Assembly: GCA_016934955.1 (NCBI GenBank)
Contig: JAFGRY010000013.1
Span: 1-64,000, forward strand
Direction: 5' to 3'
DNA: 64,000 nucleotides
Origin: a bacterium
GTDB taxonomy: Bacteria > Zhuqueibacterota > QNDG01 > JAGLOF01
Every line of letters begins with the position of its first letter. Positions within the stretch are counted from its first letter, which is position 1. The translations under genes and the position numbers were made by a program. Under the pieces are notes generated by a model. That model ran no database searches. It was given only the letters and a program-made list of their open reading frames with translations, and was not told the DNA's origin. Below are positions 19,201 through 28,114 of the stretch, piece by piece.

Positions 19201-22200
19201 GTGTCGAGTTCGAGTCCCGTGAAGGGATACTCCCGGCCGAACAGCGTCATCGTTCCGTCCAGGCCGAGACTGAGGGCGCCCCCGGCCAGAACCTCGGGGA
19301 CAATATCCGTCACCGTGAGATCCGCGCCGAAGAGACGCGCCTGCTGAGGATCAGCGCCCGGATCGATGGTGATGTGCTGTCCGTCGATGCCGACCCTCTG
19401 GAGGGTGAGCGCCAGCCCGTTGGAAAAGGCGAGCGATGCGCCGAATTCCAGCAGGATCTCATCCCGGTTCAAGGGCGCACTCACCTGGAACAGCCGGTTG
19501 TTTCTGAGATTGAACGTCAGGGCCGCGGATCCGGTCTGAACCGTAACATCGGCTCCGGCGGGTGCATCGAAAACCGCCCCCCGGGGATCCAGCGTCATGA
19601 TGAAATGCACCGATCCGGCGCCGAAGAGCGGGCTCCTGAAATCGCCGGAGACCTTGAGCACCTGATTCTCCTGATTGAAGAACATGCCGTCCAGCGACGT
19701 CCTGAGTGTCGGGCCGTGATTGACCGAGTCTCGGGGCGAACCACTCGCCGAGAAACTGCTGTAATTGTCGTTGATGGACGCCAGCCCCGAGGAACCGACC
19801 GCCACCTTGCGAACGCCCAGACCGGCGGTCCGCAAGGCCATGGGCAGCAGGGGACGGACCTCGGCTTCCAGCCGGTTCTGCGGGGTAAACGTGAGCGATG
19901 GTATGGCCAGCATGATGCCTTTGCCCGATAAATCGACGTTGTCGCCCAGGCTGAATGTCACATCGGAAGAAGCGTGTGCCAGGCCGGTCCGGGGATCGAC
20001 CAGCAGTCCGTTTAAAACGATGTGGACGGACGGCGCTTCGCCTCCGTATGAAAACGCGGGAAGCACGAGGGTGACCGTCTCGCCTTCCATGGTGGAAATG
20101 CTGACCCACTCCCCCTCTTTCTCCAGCACCAGCTTCAGGAGGGCACGCTCGTCCAGATCGATAAAGGCCGTTTCCGCATTGGGCAGCAGGATCCTTTCCG
20201 CCGCCAGTTCGGCGCCGAAATAGGCGCCGAGATGCAGGCCTTCGGGGTCAAGGGTGGCGATTGTTTCATTCTCTATGACAAAATCGATGCGCCCGGCGGA
20301 CACCCGCGAAGGCGACATCTCGAAAGCGAAATCCGCTGAAAATCGGGCGCTGCTTTCATAGAGCCGGCCCCGAAAGACGAACAGCGCCGATGGTGTCTGG
20401 CCGTCTGCCAGAATCCTCCCGTTGTCGATCCGCGCATTCTCCGGAAGCATGAAGCGCAGTCGATCCGCATCCGTGGCCTGATCCGGGAAATTACGCGACA
20501 GAGCGCGCCAGCGGTACCCTCCGGCGTCACCGTAAAAATTCGACAGCTCCAGGGCGAAGGATTCGCTGAATTCACCGTCGCCGCCGGCAGGCTGCCAGCC
20601 GGGCAGCGTCAGCGTCAGATCCCGGCTGAACGTGCAGGAGCTCCTTGCATCGTCAGACGGGATAAAGACGCTCTCTCCCGCCGTGAAATGAAGTCCCGCG
20701 CCGTCGATCGTTCCGCCGTGCAGCATGTCGAACCGGAAGACCGGCCGGGATGCGGGAAGGCAGAGCGTGTAGGCGTCGGAGAACAAAAATGTCCCGGACT
20801 CCAGGGTGCCGTCCAGCATGTCAAGAACGCCCCGGCCTGTCGCGGTCACCGCCGTCCCCCCGTACGGCGGCAGGATGATCTTGCCCTCAAACCGGAGCCC
20901 GGCGGTCTGTGTCCGGTCATTCCTGCCCAGTTCCAGGGTCACGTTTTTCGTCATGTCGAGAGACAGGCCGCTGGGTCCCCAGGGCAGGGGATCGGTCCAG
21001 GCGGTCATCGCCGATTGTCCGATGAAGCATCCCTCTGCATCCATGGTCAGCGCATCCTGCAGCGCCAGGGATCGCGACGGCAATGACATTCCCGAGGGCG
21101 GTTCCAGATCGGCCTGGACCTGGATCCGCGTGCCGCCGTCCTCAAAAAAGCCGGCCAGGCTCCGGACCTGCAATCCGCCGTTCCGGTCCTCGCCGAAGGG
21201 CGCGAATCGGGCCTCCAGGAAATTCCGCTCATTCCACGCCCCGGTGAAGGCGCTGTCGGACCACTGCACATCGTTTGCCGTGTACGGCATGTCCAGCGAG
21301 GCAAGCCGCTCCGGCAGATTCAGATCGATCTCCACATCGAACCGGTCCGGCCAGACCGTCGCGGCCGGCTCGTGATACCAGTCGTATGTGTATGCCGGCT
21401 GACGGTAGGCATAGGGCCGGACGCGGACGCCGTTGACCTCCATCCATTCGCCCTGGACCGCCATATCGACAAAGGGAATTTCGACCCCCTTTTCCGTCAT
21501 CAGCACATCGGGAATGAGGGGAAGCGGCAGCGTCACCACACCGGAAAGCCGGATTTTCACATCGCAGCGGAACTGAAAGGACCAGGGCTGGGAAAACCCT
21601 TCATAATAATCGAGACGTGTCAGCAGAAGATTGTTGACGTTGATCTGCCGGTCCGGCGGCGTCAGCTTGAAACTGAGGGGCTCGGCGGCATTCACGATGT
21701 CGATCTCTTTCCCGTCGGTCTTCAGGGTAACCGGTGTCGAGACACCCATTTCCATGATTTCCGGGCCGGTCTGAACGATACGGCCGTCGGCATCCGTGGT
21801 GATCCGGGCCCTGACGGCTCCCGCGCTCGCGCCGGTCCCCATCACCGCCCCCCGGATCTCGGCGTCGAGGATCAGCTGGGGCTCGGGGACGCCGGGCAGG
21901 GCGGCGCGGATCTGGTTGCCGTCGGCATGGACGGTTCTGATAAAGAGCGACAGTTTGTCGCTGTTTTCGACCAGGGGAATCCCGCGGTCGAGCCGCTGGG
22001 AGGGTACCGCCGCCAGAAAGGTGCCGGCGCCATCCAGGGTCGCGGTCAGCGGATTGGTCAGGGATGAAAGGGTTTGTCCAAAAAGGACCAGCGAGATGGC
22101 ACACTGAAAATTCCGGGCGGGTGAAAACGACAGCCGGGTCACTTCGAACGGCAGGCCCACGCTTGCGAGAGGAATCGAAACCGGATTTGCCGTAATGGTC

Positions 22201-23666
22201 CCGGAAATGAGGCGAAGGCTCTCTTTTTCAAAAACAAGGGTCCCCTTGAAATCTTCGACAGCGGGCGCGATCCCGGTGTGAAAAGCGGTAAAGGCCGTCA
22301 TGAACAAAACGGCGTCATGACTGCTGTTGAAGTTCAGGGTGATGCGACGGCCGTCGGCGGACAGCGTGTACTCCATGAGGGGTTTTCCGCCCCGTTTCAG
22401 CTGGAGATACGCGATCGACTGATCCGGAAGCGCCAGAATTTCCGGCAATTCGGGCGCCTCATCTTCACCATCCAGGCCGCTTACATCAGCCGAGAAAGAA
22501 AACGCCTCGCTGAAACCGTTGTTGACAGCCGCGGGATTTCCCAGGCCGTCCACGGCCTGCACCTGCCAGGCATAGTCGTGACCAGGGAGCAGGGGCTGGG
22601 CGCTGAAAGGATACCGGATCACGGTTTCCGTGGTCTGCGTCTGCCAGAGCGGCCACCCGTAACGCATGGCCTCTTCCGGCAGCAGCCGGCTCGAAGGCGG
22701 GATCTCGGCGATTTTCAGATGATAATAAAGAGGGGCTCCCGTCGGATTTGAAAGGGGGTTCCAGGAGAACTCCGGGGCGGGATCGGTGATGGTCGCTCCA
22801 TTCTCCGGTTCATTCAGTGTCAGGACCTGCTGCAGCGGATCGACCCTGGTAAACGTTCCGATATCACTGAACCCGTTGTTTTTCGTGAGCGGTCTTCCCT
22901 CCAGGTCCAGGGCCCGGATGCGCCACACGTAGGATTTCCCCTCCTGCAGCGGGAGCGCGTCGAAAGGATACTCGAAGGTGGATCCGGAAATCGCGTCATA
23001 CTCGGCCTGGGGATAATTCGCGTCGATGGCCATGCTCGGATTCTGTCCATCCAGCAGCTCGACGACGCGCAGGGAATAGAGCACCGGAAGATCCGACGGC
23101 ACGGTGGGCGGAATCCACTGGAGAACCGGATGTGTTTCATAGACCGGGTCATCCCCCACCGGATAGATCAGTTCCGGCGCCTCGGGATGCACGATGGTGA
23201 AAAAGCCGTACACATCCTCAACCAGGACGGTCCCCCACTGGTCGCGCAGGGTTATATGCACCTCGTAATCTCCTTCGGGGAGCATGCCTGTGCGCACGGC
23301 TTGCAGCCGGTAGGTCTCATTGATGGTACCGGTGTACCAGTCGGTCAGTCCCGTATTGTTCAGCCAGATCGTCTCACCGGGGTTGACCAGCACGCGCCGG
23401 CTGTTTCCCTGAAATCCCGGCCCGCCGCCGTTCTCGGAAATGGTGAGATCGGCGATGACCACATCCGCCTTATTGGAAAGATTCTGGATTTCCAGGGTCG
23501 CCAGCGTGGGGTCGGTCTGCCAGTGCGTCAGATAGGGCGAAGGATAGGGATCGATGGTCAGGCCGGCGTGCCAGCTCTGCGCCAGGGCACCGGTTCCCGC
23601 CCCCAGAGGTACAAGCAGGATGATGGCGATGCGGCAAATGCCGACTTTCAATGCTGTTTGTTTCAT
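13296..23666 (-). CDS. Giant secreted surface protein, 3456 residues, function unknown
   Basis: I start it at MKQTALKVG because GGGAGAG precedes it; an ATG six codons upstream overlaps the previous stop as ATGA and has poorer context. A signal peptide (1-29, cleavage near GALAQS) is followed by a beta domain, then two FN3-like units at about 160-280 and 285-400 (PVLQWIPP and PEFSWNPL). About 1800 residues of beta-rich sequence follow, with recurring G-x-L-x-L-x-G patterns but no family I recognise. Residues about 2215-2650 are helical and charged, probably coiled coil. The last 800 residues are again beta-sandwich-like with FN3-like elements and no sorting domain. The size and layout (beta / helical / beta) suggest an extracellular filament, adhesin or matrix component. 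The gene is intact, which in 10 kb argues for selection. Confidence 0.85.
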   Translation of the reverse strand: MKQTALKVGICRIAIILLVPLGAGTGALAQSWHAGLTIDPYPSPYLTHWQTDPTLATLEIQNLSNKADVVIADLTISENGGGPGFQGNSRRVLVNPGETIWLNNTGLTDWYTGTINETYRLQAVRTGMLPEGDYEVHITLRDQWGTVLVEDVYGFFTIVHPEAPELIYPVGDDPVYETHPVLQWIPPTVPSDLPVLYSLRVVELLDGQNPSMAIDANYPQAEYDAISGSTFEYPFDALPLQEGKSYVWRIRALDLEGRPLTKNNGFSDIGTFTRVDPLQQVLTLNEPENGATITDPAPEFSWNPLSNPTGAPLYYHLKIAEIPPSSRLLPEEAMRYGWPLWQTQTTETVIRYPFSAQPLLPGHDYAWQVQAVDGLGNPAAVNNGFSEAFSFSADVSGLDGEDEAPELPEILALPDQSIAYLQLKRGGKPLMEYTLSADGRRITLNFNSSHDAVLFMTAFTAFHTGIAPAVEDFKGTLVFEKESLRLISGTITANPVSIPLASVGLPFEVTRLSFSPARNFQCAISLVLFGQTLSSLTNPLTATLDGAGTFLAAVPSQRLDRGIPLVENSDKLSLFIRTVHADGNQIRAALPGVPEPQLILDAEIRGAVMGTGASAGAVRARITTDADGRIVQTGPEIMEMGVSTPVTLKTDGKEIDIVNAAEPLSFKLTPPDRQINVNNLLLTRLDYYEGFSQPWSFQFRCDVKIRLSGVVTLPLPLIPDVLMTEKGVEIPFVDMAVQGEWMEVNGVRVRPYAYRQPAYTYDWYHEPAATVWPDRFDVEIDLNLPERLASLDMPYTANDVQWSDSAFTGAWNERNFLEARFAPFGEDRNGGLQVRSLAGFFEDGGTRIQVQADLEPPSGMSLPSRSLALQDALTMDAEGCFIGQSAMTAWTDPLPWGPSGLSLDMTKNVTLELGRNDRTQTAGLRFEGKIILPPYGGTAVTATGRGVLDMLDGTLESGTFLFSDAYTLCLPASRPVFRFDMLHGGTIDGAGLHFTAGESVFIPSDDARSSCTFSRDLTLTLPGWQPAGGDGEFSESFALELSNFYGDAGGYRWRALSRNFPDQATDADRLRFMLPENARIDNGRILADGQTPSALFVFRGRLYESSARFSADFAFEMSPSRVSAGRIDFVIENETIATLDPEGLHLGAYFGAELAAERILLPNAETAFIDLDERALLKLVLEKEGEWVSISTMEGETVTLVLPAFSYGGEAPSVHIVLNGLLVDPRTGLAHASSDVTFSLGDNVDLSGKGIMLAIPSLTFTPQNRLEAEVRPLLPMALRTAGLGVRKVAVGSSGLASINDNYSSFSASGSPRDSVNHGPTLRTSLDGMFFNQENQVLKVSGDFRSPLFGAGSVHFIMTLDPRGAVFDAPAGADVTVQTGSAALTFNLRNNRLFQVSAPLNRDEILLEFGASLAFSNGLALTLQRVGIDGQHITIDPGADPQQARLFGADLTVTDIVPEVLAGGALSLGLDGTMTLFGREYPFTGLELDTRGALTDKVLYTQSGSGQGGTLAVTKLEIQNGRLKTTGNVALPDPFDAGASKAFVLLIDPRGDWYKNGVRVTESVLVQSETAGHAEANLGTDEEGAIRVPMRLARLALEKEGEDNSVFAGRIRLSANTWWPNPVEARLWQVDAAITLTDQGDQVEWSIPAMQTGGTQTNPETIPVNNVAFNNIYDLSVDGGDSLFTVMFTNSAGLPDNAIIVGGELEFKENILRRDYFEQGRFTACEFDLLVFRVSISNIEFFQGKAGETRDVEISDITFKKDVTEVKPKTIKASTYFRVTKAVLDGEFMYASGGIDEFRWIDGVDPADGKERQILFMKNARINIPDKFGARIDLLADIKDADEFRFLIGGSAHFECMGESSTGAVLVGVAEMKDNLPGFGAFISMNWKDYYPFPPVPISVAGLGGGIFVNVNSEVDEIIRAHLGLDTNSLDPEFSEMLDKMRDEDPRTFGKIMLYGQFNIPSSEGIKLKGLMTLATDRIRIDLKVTGITNESLKDYLSFYGLGFVEAAWRPNFSGFDYLAGNINIAASPEAAGYKSLTGGTKVTVSGTELHDTYAAKSLVCLPDVGTFKIKFVIAPEAWAVHGLISSKTPFFYNEMEAEAALSNYGFFVRGKYAVGFDILIIKVEAGLELAVYVFNPPGTTTAQWGGYGNAYVEAELLGGWLASARGDLYIGMFAENTSDFYLFGAATLRATVLGISKEMGLWAKWESDGGFDAGTGIDEEMMERIADCQDKANQIVAAATGIGGLNLSIGDVEIAQLQQEVETMVAEGRDGDYIEGVIGTIELVRREVPESKRQEITSIFVVEDVIGDFVGTDFSRFRSFSKSWFQDLQYAAEGSWESIAEELNATSMDQQLSSIDMSLEEIAAAARGVSIQKAYTETSESVGGMTIPVAEVDPSLSEENRQNVETFQNSYQIASTALWKRIKAIKAGREAIYADLSYENQGSVGKQMEQAIGTIDITRMMGESQTQSEALIRNLEYVSQAHGYLTDLVTVLGRSSSYLSLEQIRTAVNREWRELSNDQRREIYTLRMNGLGRSFDYESGSFSEEEYKRLAVQTYYYVPILLTQAYNLEIAKMYNSIASAWQNGQAAFDEAAAGLTRKTDGLWDKYLDLSENYHRILSDFREIYTDAHISRAASDSAETFLEDIRNEFIFPDISVTASVLEPQESSYFRELSLNISTSPSELKLAETQISIDDVTFSMGGLQQISRYAFLYPRVFYKDPSLVNHVLIRANDSMTPVIGFKLRNQAGRLAPWPRTYTANLSYYRKSVFYPNRNTFTESTTTGTTTQVPLRFPGCYHDAGQDQYVTGLTDTLDIAWEWDTSAGAPAASYTIEIRPPRGSVRTRDVIWSDSESGSVSNTNILLCRSTVPDVGLNSSGRYTLTLKGRDLDGSLVMSGQKALYVNTSVPSITGEPALGFLPSHSCLLLLPSVSVPLPYGGSKTVGGLEVKIVESGQAADSVAWAKAGDFRYIPGTTGLPQRIYIGSLPYRKSFTACFRAPNPLWQSGYASVTSFSFRRIPETEPPQKAIFDFVSIDASGNTTLRVLQEPADTLSGLKDLFYHVARAQSPGAVSWTSSNVFYPLSDAPLQTDDLVTLPTDRMRQNLFGSLVYTFITRDMDGNQISSTVTTKTVPRPPQEMQFYLDDRYLVCEGQFDQQMVQDAVEAVRITMMNGSDSLVVSKAFRDGSGSFWHQTGAVQAFQARWDAGTLLSDGETVQIVYQARNYNPYQKRTQFSEIRRSQVGGYAPMFTTVSTSEAGRLVIPFVAEGFNGARQADYYVALGGAERSAAGSLRPFPEAPDFRSVQVSAGAELEIPFNANDCDPRTTVTVKAVAADGAIHITRQQAAIVPVTPWLTTAPTIEKEGGQYVLSLTPEQLPRIFRQQSEAVNGNLRCSLHETIEGEALGTWMVRMWPWMAPEDRRRDITSLAQGRETLYLIVKGVTAAGTEARDSSVYRISVPQQ

Positions 23667-23680
23667 CCCTTCTCTCCCGA

Positions 23681-26326
23681 TCATGGCGAATTGATGGTAA
23701 TGGAAAAAGACCGGCTGTCCGACAGGGCCGGATTCAGCTGATCGACAGCCAGAATGGTGAAGGTGTAGGTGCCGGTCGCTGTCGGTATCCCCGTGACATC
23801 GGCAAAGGACGAGGATGCCAGCAGCGATGTCCCCGGCGGCAGAGAGCCCCCGGACACGGACCAGTCATAGGCCGACGACCCGCCTTCGGCAAAAAGAGTC
23901 GCGTTGTACACAGTGCCCTGCTGCCCGTCCGGCAGGGAGGTCGTTGTAATCCGAATATGTATTTTGAGGGTGAAGCTTTTTGAATCGCTCTTTTGAGGGA
24001 AGCTGCTGTCCGTCGCCTCAAACGTGAAGGTGTACTCTCCCGACGATGTCGGCGTTCCGGAGATCAGATAGGAACTGCCGGAGGGGGTGATGCTGAGACC
24101 CGGCGGGATGGAGCCGGCTGCGATCGAATAGCTCAGCGGCTGTGTCCCGTTTTCCGTGGCGATGCTGCCGCTGTACGCCTGATTGATCTTGCCGGCGGAA
24201 AGAGAAGAGGTGGTAATGGTGAACGCCGTACTGATGATGGTAATGCTGTAACTATCGGTCCGGGACTGCGGCGGTGTGTCTGAATCGTAAATGGTCACCT
24301 GGAAATTGTAGGTCCCCGCGGTGGTCGGTGTCCCGCTCAGGTTCATCTGATAATTATCGGCATCATAGCCCTCCACCGAGACACCCGGCGGCAGGGAGCC
24401 GGTCAGGGTCCAGGGAGCGACCAGGGGCGCGGTTCCGTACCGGTAGGTGATGAATCCCCAGTAAGAGCTCCCCACGTCGGCATCCGGCAGATATTCCATA
24501 TATTTGGCCAGCGCTCCGGGATTCACGGTCAGATCAAAGGTTTTGACCGCCGATTGCGCCGGGCTGCCGCTGTCGGTCACCCGGACCTGGATCTGGCCGG
24601 CATCGGGATCGGTTCCGGGATCCCCGGACAGGACGCCGGCAGCGCTCAGGGTCAACCCCTCGGCAAGCCATTCCGGGGTCCGGGACAGCTCCGTCCAGGT
24701 GTAGGGCGGCGTTCCGCCGCTTGCCGACAGGGTCTTGCTGTAGGGCTGCCCCGCCGTGGCTTCAGGCAGCGGAGAGGGCGTGGTGATGATCAGCGCGTCG
24801 GAAGTGATGGTGACGGACAACGACTGCGTGTCGTACAGGCCGTCTCCATCGTCCACCCGCACGGTGAAATTGAACGTGCCCGCTGACGCGGGGCTGCCGC
24901 TGATGGTCCCCGAAGACGTGTTCAGGCTGAGTCCGGACGGGAGCGATCCCGAGGGGACCGACCAGGCGTAGGGCGTCGTTCCGCCGGTAGCGGCAAGGGT
25001 TTGACTGTAGAACACGCCAACCCGGCCGCCCGCAAGAACGGTCGTCGTGATGGTCAGCGGGGCCGGATTGATGGTGATGACAAAATCCGAGCTATCGGCC
25101 AACTGCGGGAACAGGGTGTCCTGCACCTTGACCCGGAAGGGGAAGGTCCCGGTTTCGGTGGGCGTGCCCGTAATGTCCGCGCCGATGGCCGAAATCAGCC
25201 AGAACAATCCCGGCGGCAGCGATCCCTGTGTGATCGACCAGCTGATATCACCGCTTCCTCCCGAGCTCGTCAGGGTTGCCTGGTAGATAGTGGAAACGGT
25301 GCCTTCGGGCAGGGCGATCGGGTGAAGGCGCAGGGAGTCGGGCAGCACGGTGATGCTGTAATCCATTTCGGCCGTTTTAACAGGCACGCTGGAATCGTAC
25401 ACGATCATGGTGAAGGGGTAGTGCCCGGTCCTCCCGGGTGTCCCGGACAGCAGCACCGATGCGTCCGTACCCTGGGGCTGGGTCATTTCCAGGCCCTCCG
25501 GCAGAAGACCGGCAGGCTCGCAGACATAGGGCGGCACACCGCCGCTGAAAAGGATCCGCGTTTCATAGAATTCGTTGAGATGAGCCGCCGGCAGTGACAG
25601 GGTCACGAATTCCAGATCCTGCGAGACAGAGACTGCGACATGTGCCGTTCGGCTCCAGGGGGATGTCGAAACACTATTTTCGGCCCGGACACGATAGTAG
25701 TAATCCCCGTCCTGTTTGCCGCTTACCTCAAAGGTGGTGTCGGCGCCGGTATACAGCACTGCCGAGGCCGTGAATGCAGGATCGCCGCTCTCTTCGAGCC
25801 GGTAGGCGTCCGCCTTCTCCACCGATGTCCACGAGAGCGTATAGGTGCCGCTGTTGTTCGCCTGGGGATCGGCAAGCCCCCTGAACTCCGGGGCGATCCA
25901 GGGAAATAAAGGCCACAGGGTGAGTGTGATTGTAGTCAGGGCGCCGGGCTGGACCAGCACCCGTGTGGTGTCTCCGGAGAAAAGAAGAGTGCTGTCTGCG
26001 GAGAACCCCCTGACGGAGATGTCGTAAAATCCCAGCTCCAGCGATAGTTCGTAGGTGTCGCGTATTCCGGAAAAGGACTGCCGGATGCCGCCGGGCTCGA
26101 TCTCCACTCTCACCTCCGCCACGGAAGCGCCGTTGCCGGCCGGAGCCGTGACAGGCAGGGGCGAACCGGCGACTCCGGACGTGTTCAGAGTCTTCATGGT
26201 TTCAGAGGCCGGCCATGTCATATCGATCCGCAGATCACCGAGTTCCGGTGCGTTGATATCCCGGCAGCTCAGCCACACCATTACAAAGAGCAGGCTGTAG
26301 AGAATAAAAGACCCTGTACGCCTCAT
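23681..26326 (-). CDS. Lipoprotein with one FN3-like and seven putative-Ig (He_PIG) repeats
   Basis: The product is 881 residues with AGGAG upstream. The N-terminus has a hydrophobic stretch ending in VWLSC, a plausible though atypical lipobox, so it is probably lipid-anchored at residue 21. An FN3-like domain (about 150-240) is followed by seven tandem repeats of about 85-90 residues. Each has the He_PIG pattern: a T-x-x-L-P-x-G opening, a G-G-x-x-P-Y turn, the motif G-S-L-P-P-G-(L/V) and an ending G-T-Y-x-F-x-V. The last repeat ends at the C-terminus. Such domains are cadherin-like and are common in large adhesins. Its stop codon overlaps an alternative start of the giant gene, so the two are cotranscribed. 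Confidence 0.88.
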   Translation of the reverse strand: MRRTGSFILYSLLFVMVWLSCRDINAPELGDLRIDMTWPASETMKTLNTSGVAGSPLPVTAPAGNGASVAEVRVEIEPGGIRQSFSGIRDTYELSLELGFYDISVRGFSADSTLLFSGDTTRVLVQPGALTTITLTLWPLFPWIAPEFRGLADPQANNSGTYTLSWTSVEKADAYRLEESGDPAFTASAVLYTGADTTFEVSGKQDGDYYYRVRAENSVSTSPWSRTAHVAVSVSQDLEFVTLSLPAAHLNEFYETRILFSGGVPPYVCEPAGLLPEGLEMTQPQGTDASVLLSGTPGRTGHYPFTMIVYDSSVPVKTAEMDYSITVLPDSLRLHPIALPEGTVSTIYQATLTSSGGSGDISWSITQGSLPPGLFWLISAIGADITGTPTETGTFPFRVKVQDTLFPQLADSSDFVITINPAPLTITTTVLAGGRVGVFYSQTLAATGGTTPYAWSVPSGSLPSGLSLNTSSGTISGSPASAGTFNFTVRVDDGDGLYDTQSLSVTITSDALIITTPSPLPEATAGQPYSKTLSASGGTPPYTWTELSRTPEWLAEGLTLSAAGVLSGDPGTDPDAGQIQVRVTDSGSPAQSAVKTFDLTVNPGALAKYMEYLPDADVGSSYWGFITYRYGTAPLVAPWTLTGSLPPGVSVEGYDADNYQMNLSGTPTTAGTYNFQVTIYDSDTPPQSRTDSYSITIISTAFTITTSSLSAGKINQAYSGSIATENGTQPLSYSIAAGSIPPGLSITPSGSSYLISGTPTSSGEYTFTFEATDSSFPQKSDSKSFTLKIHIRITTTSLPDGQQGTVYNATLFAEGGSSAYDWSVSGGSLPPGTSLLASSSFADVTGIPTATGTYTFTILAVDQLNPALSDSRSFSITINSP

Positions 26327-26386
26327 GGTAAACTCCTGTGTACTGTCATCTCGTATCGACCTTAAAAAAAGCGTGACCCCGGATGC

Positions 26387-28114
26387 TCAGAACTGATGAG
26401 ACAGCCTCAGGCTGCTTCTGAGCTCCTCGAAATTCCGCGGGCCGCGAAAAACATTGCTCGCCACATTCACACTGATCTGCATCTTGTCCGTGAGCCGGTA
26501 GCCGGCGGTCAGGCCGGTCTGAATCATCTGCGTATCCCGAATCAGAGAGGATGTGGAAAACAGGGACGTCATCAGCCGGTTATCCATCGCCCGGCGGGTC
26601 AGCCGGAGCGAGTAGACCTGCGACGTGAACGATGCGCCGGTCTCGGGCTTCCGGAAAGAGAGTCCCACCGAGACATTGGCGTCGATGTTCCAGATTTCCC
26701 TGAATTGTCCCGTGATCGTGACGGTGTGATAGATGGCATCGGTGTCCTGCAGCCACTTCTCTTTTTTGCTCTGCTGAAACGTGTACTGCAGCCCCGCCTG
26801 GCGGATCCAGGAACCGGATGCAAAAACGAGCCCCTGCTGGGTGGTGATTATCCAGGTTTTAAAATCATAGGCCAGTGAATCGGACGATGTCCTGTTGCCC
26901 AGAAAGAGCCCATTGACCTGAATGACCGAGCGCCACCTGCCGACCATGGAGTTGATCCCGGTACGGATCTGATGCCGCATATTGGTGGTCTCTCTCTGGC
27001 CCAGTAAATTATCGCTGAATCGTGTCACCCTTACCTGAATCCGGTGCGGACCCGATGTGAAAGAGGTGCCGAAGGTCAGTTCCCGCCGGTCATTCAAGGT
27101 CGAAGGTGTGCCGAGTGAGATATACCCCGGACCGATATACCGGTAGCCCAGCTGCGTTTTCGCACCGAAAAAATCCATTTCAAGATTCGAATTCAGGGCA
27201 TAGTCGCCGAATGAACTGCGGCGCGGCGTGAAGGCCAGATCCATCATGTCGCGGACCAGACCGGGCATATCGACACTGTCAAGGGGGACGGCTTCGGCAT
27301 ACAGGTCCTTGGTATAGGCGCTGGCGCTGGCTTCCACAGAGAGACGCATGCGGCTCGGAAGCGACACAGCCAGAACGCACCCCAAAACCAGGTTTTCCTG
27401 GGGGGCGGTTCGGACCTGGGTAAAGGTCCGGTCGATCCAGAGAGTGTCTTCTTCGGCTTGCAGCGTGTCCGGATTGACCACGGGATAGTCCCACCCCTGC
27501 GGCGCTTCCGGCAAAGACTCGATATCATCCTTGACTTTCACGAAATGAACGTCGAGATAATTCTTTTTCATGTTCCCGTAGCCGATCCTCCCGGCCAGCA
27601 GATACTGGGCATAACTCTGCTCAAGGGCATACCCCTCGACGGCCCGCCGGGTGCGCCCGCCGCCCAGGGTGAAGCGCAGGTTCGCGGGATACAGATCGAC
27701 CTCGGCGCCTTTGACGTTCACGCCGTTCAGGGTGAGCAGGGCGAACTGGTCGGCATAGTCCCCCAGATGGGCGCGTCCCCACGCCCAGACCGGGTGCAGC
27801 CCGAGAATGTTCATGTTTTGCCGCATCTCCGACCCTTCCGTGGAGAGGATCATGTCCGCGGACAGGGTCATCAGGCGGCCGATCTGCATGGTGGGCGTGA
27901 CGGCGATACGGGCGGTGGAGGGCGGACGACGGCGCGGAGCGCCGCGGATGCCGTACACCTCACCGAAGGCGGTCGACTGTCCGGTAATCGTCACATACCT
28001 GCCGCCCAGGTATGACGGCATCTGTACCTGGCCGAATGACACCGCAGGAACCATCCCCAGTACCATTATACCTGCTGTCATACAGGCTTTCATCTTGCCG
28101 GAGCACGTTTTCAT
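26387..28114 (-). CDS. Outer-membrane beta-barrel protein, first gene of the surface locus
   Basis: The product is 575 residues from MKTCSGKMKA, chosen because AGAGGT lies 7 bases upstream; two earlier methionines have worse spacing. A signal peptide (cleavage near VSFGQV, residue 29) is followed by about 540 residues of alternating hydrophobic/polar strands rich in aromatic residues. It ends in LRLSHQF: a C-terminal phenylalanine is the usual signal for barrel insertion. No TonB box or plug is seen. It could be a pore or anchor for the proteins encoded downstream (61 bases to the lipoprotein). It is too long and too different for PorP/SprF, and I do not assign it to a named family. Confidence 0.8.
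   Translation of the reverse strand: MKTCSGKMKACMTAGIMVLGMVPAVSFGQVQMPSYLGGRYVTITGQSTAFGEVYGIRGAPRRRPPSTARIAVTPTMQIGRLMTLSADMILSTEGSEMRQNMNILGLHPVWAWGRAHLGDYADQFALLTLNGVNVKGAEVDLYPANLRFTLGGGRTRRAVEGYALEQSYAQYLLAGRIGYGNMKKNYLDVHFVKVKDDIESLPEAPQGWDYPVVNPDTLQAEEDTLWIDRTFTQVRTAPQENLVLGCVLAVSLPSRMRLSVEASASAYTKDLYAEAVPLDSVDMPGLVRDMMDLAFTPRRSSFGDYALNSNLEMDFFGAKTQLGYRYIGPGYISLGTPSTLNDRRELTFGTSFTSGPHRIQVRVTRFSDNLLGQRETTNMRHQIRTGINSMVGRWRSVIQVNGLFLGNRTSSDSLAYDFKTWIITTQQGLVFASGSWIRQAGLQYTFQQSKKEKWLQDTDAIYHTVTITGQFREIWNIDANVSVGLSFRKPETGASFTSQVYSLRLTRRAMDNRLMTSLFSTSSLIRDTQMIQTGLTAGYRLTDKMQISVNVASNVFRGPRNFEELRSSLRLSHQF

Noticed and set aside
26387-28114. Identification of the barrel as PorP/SprF of the type IX system
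   Set aside because: It is much longer than those proteins and no PorK/L/M/N partners are adjacent.
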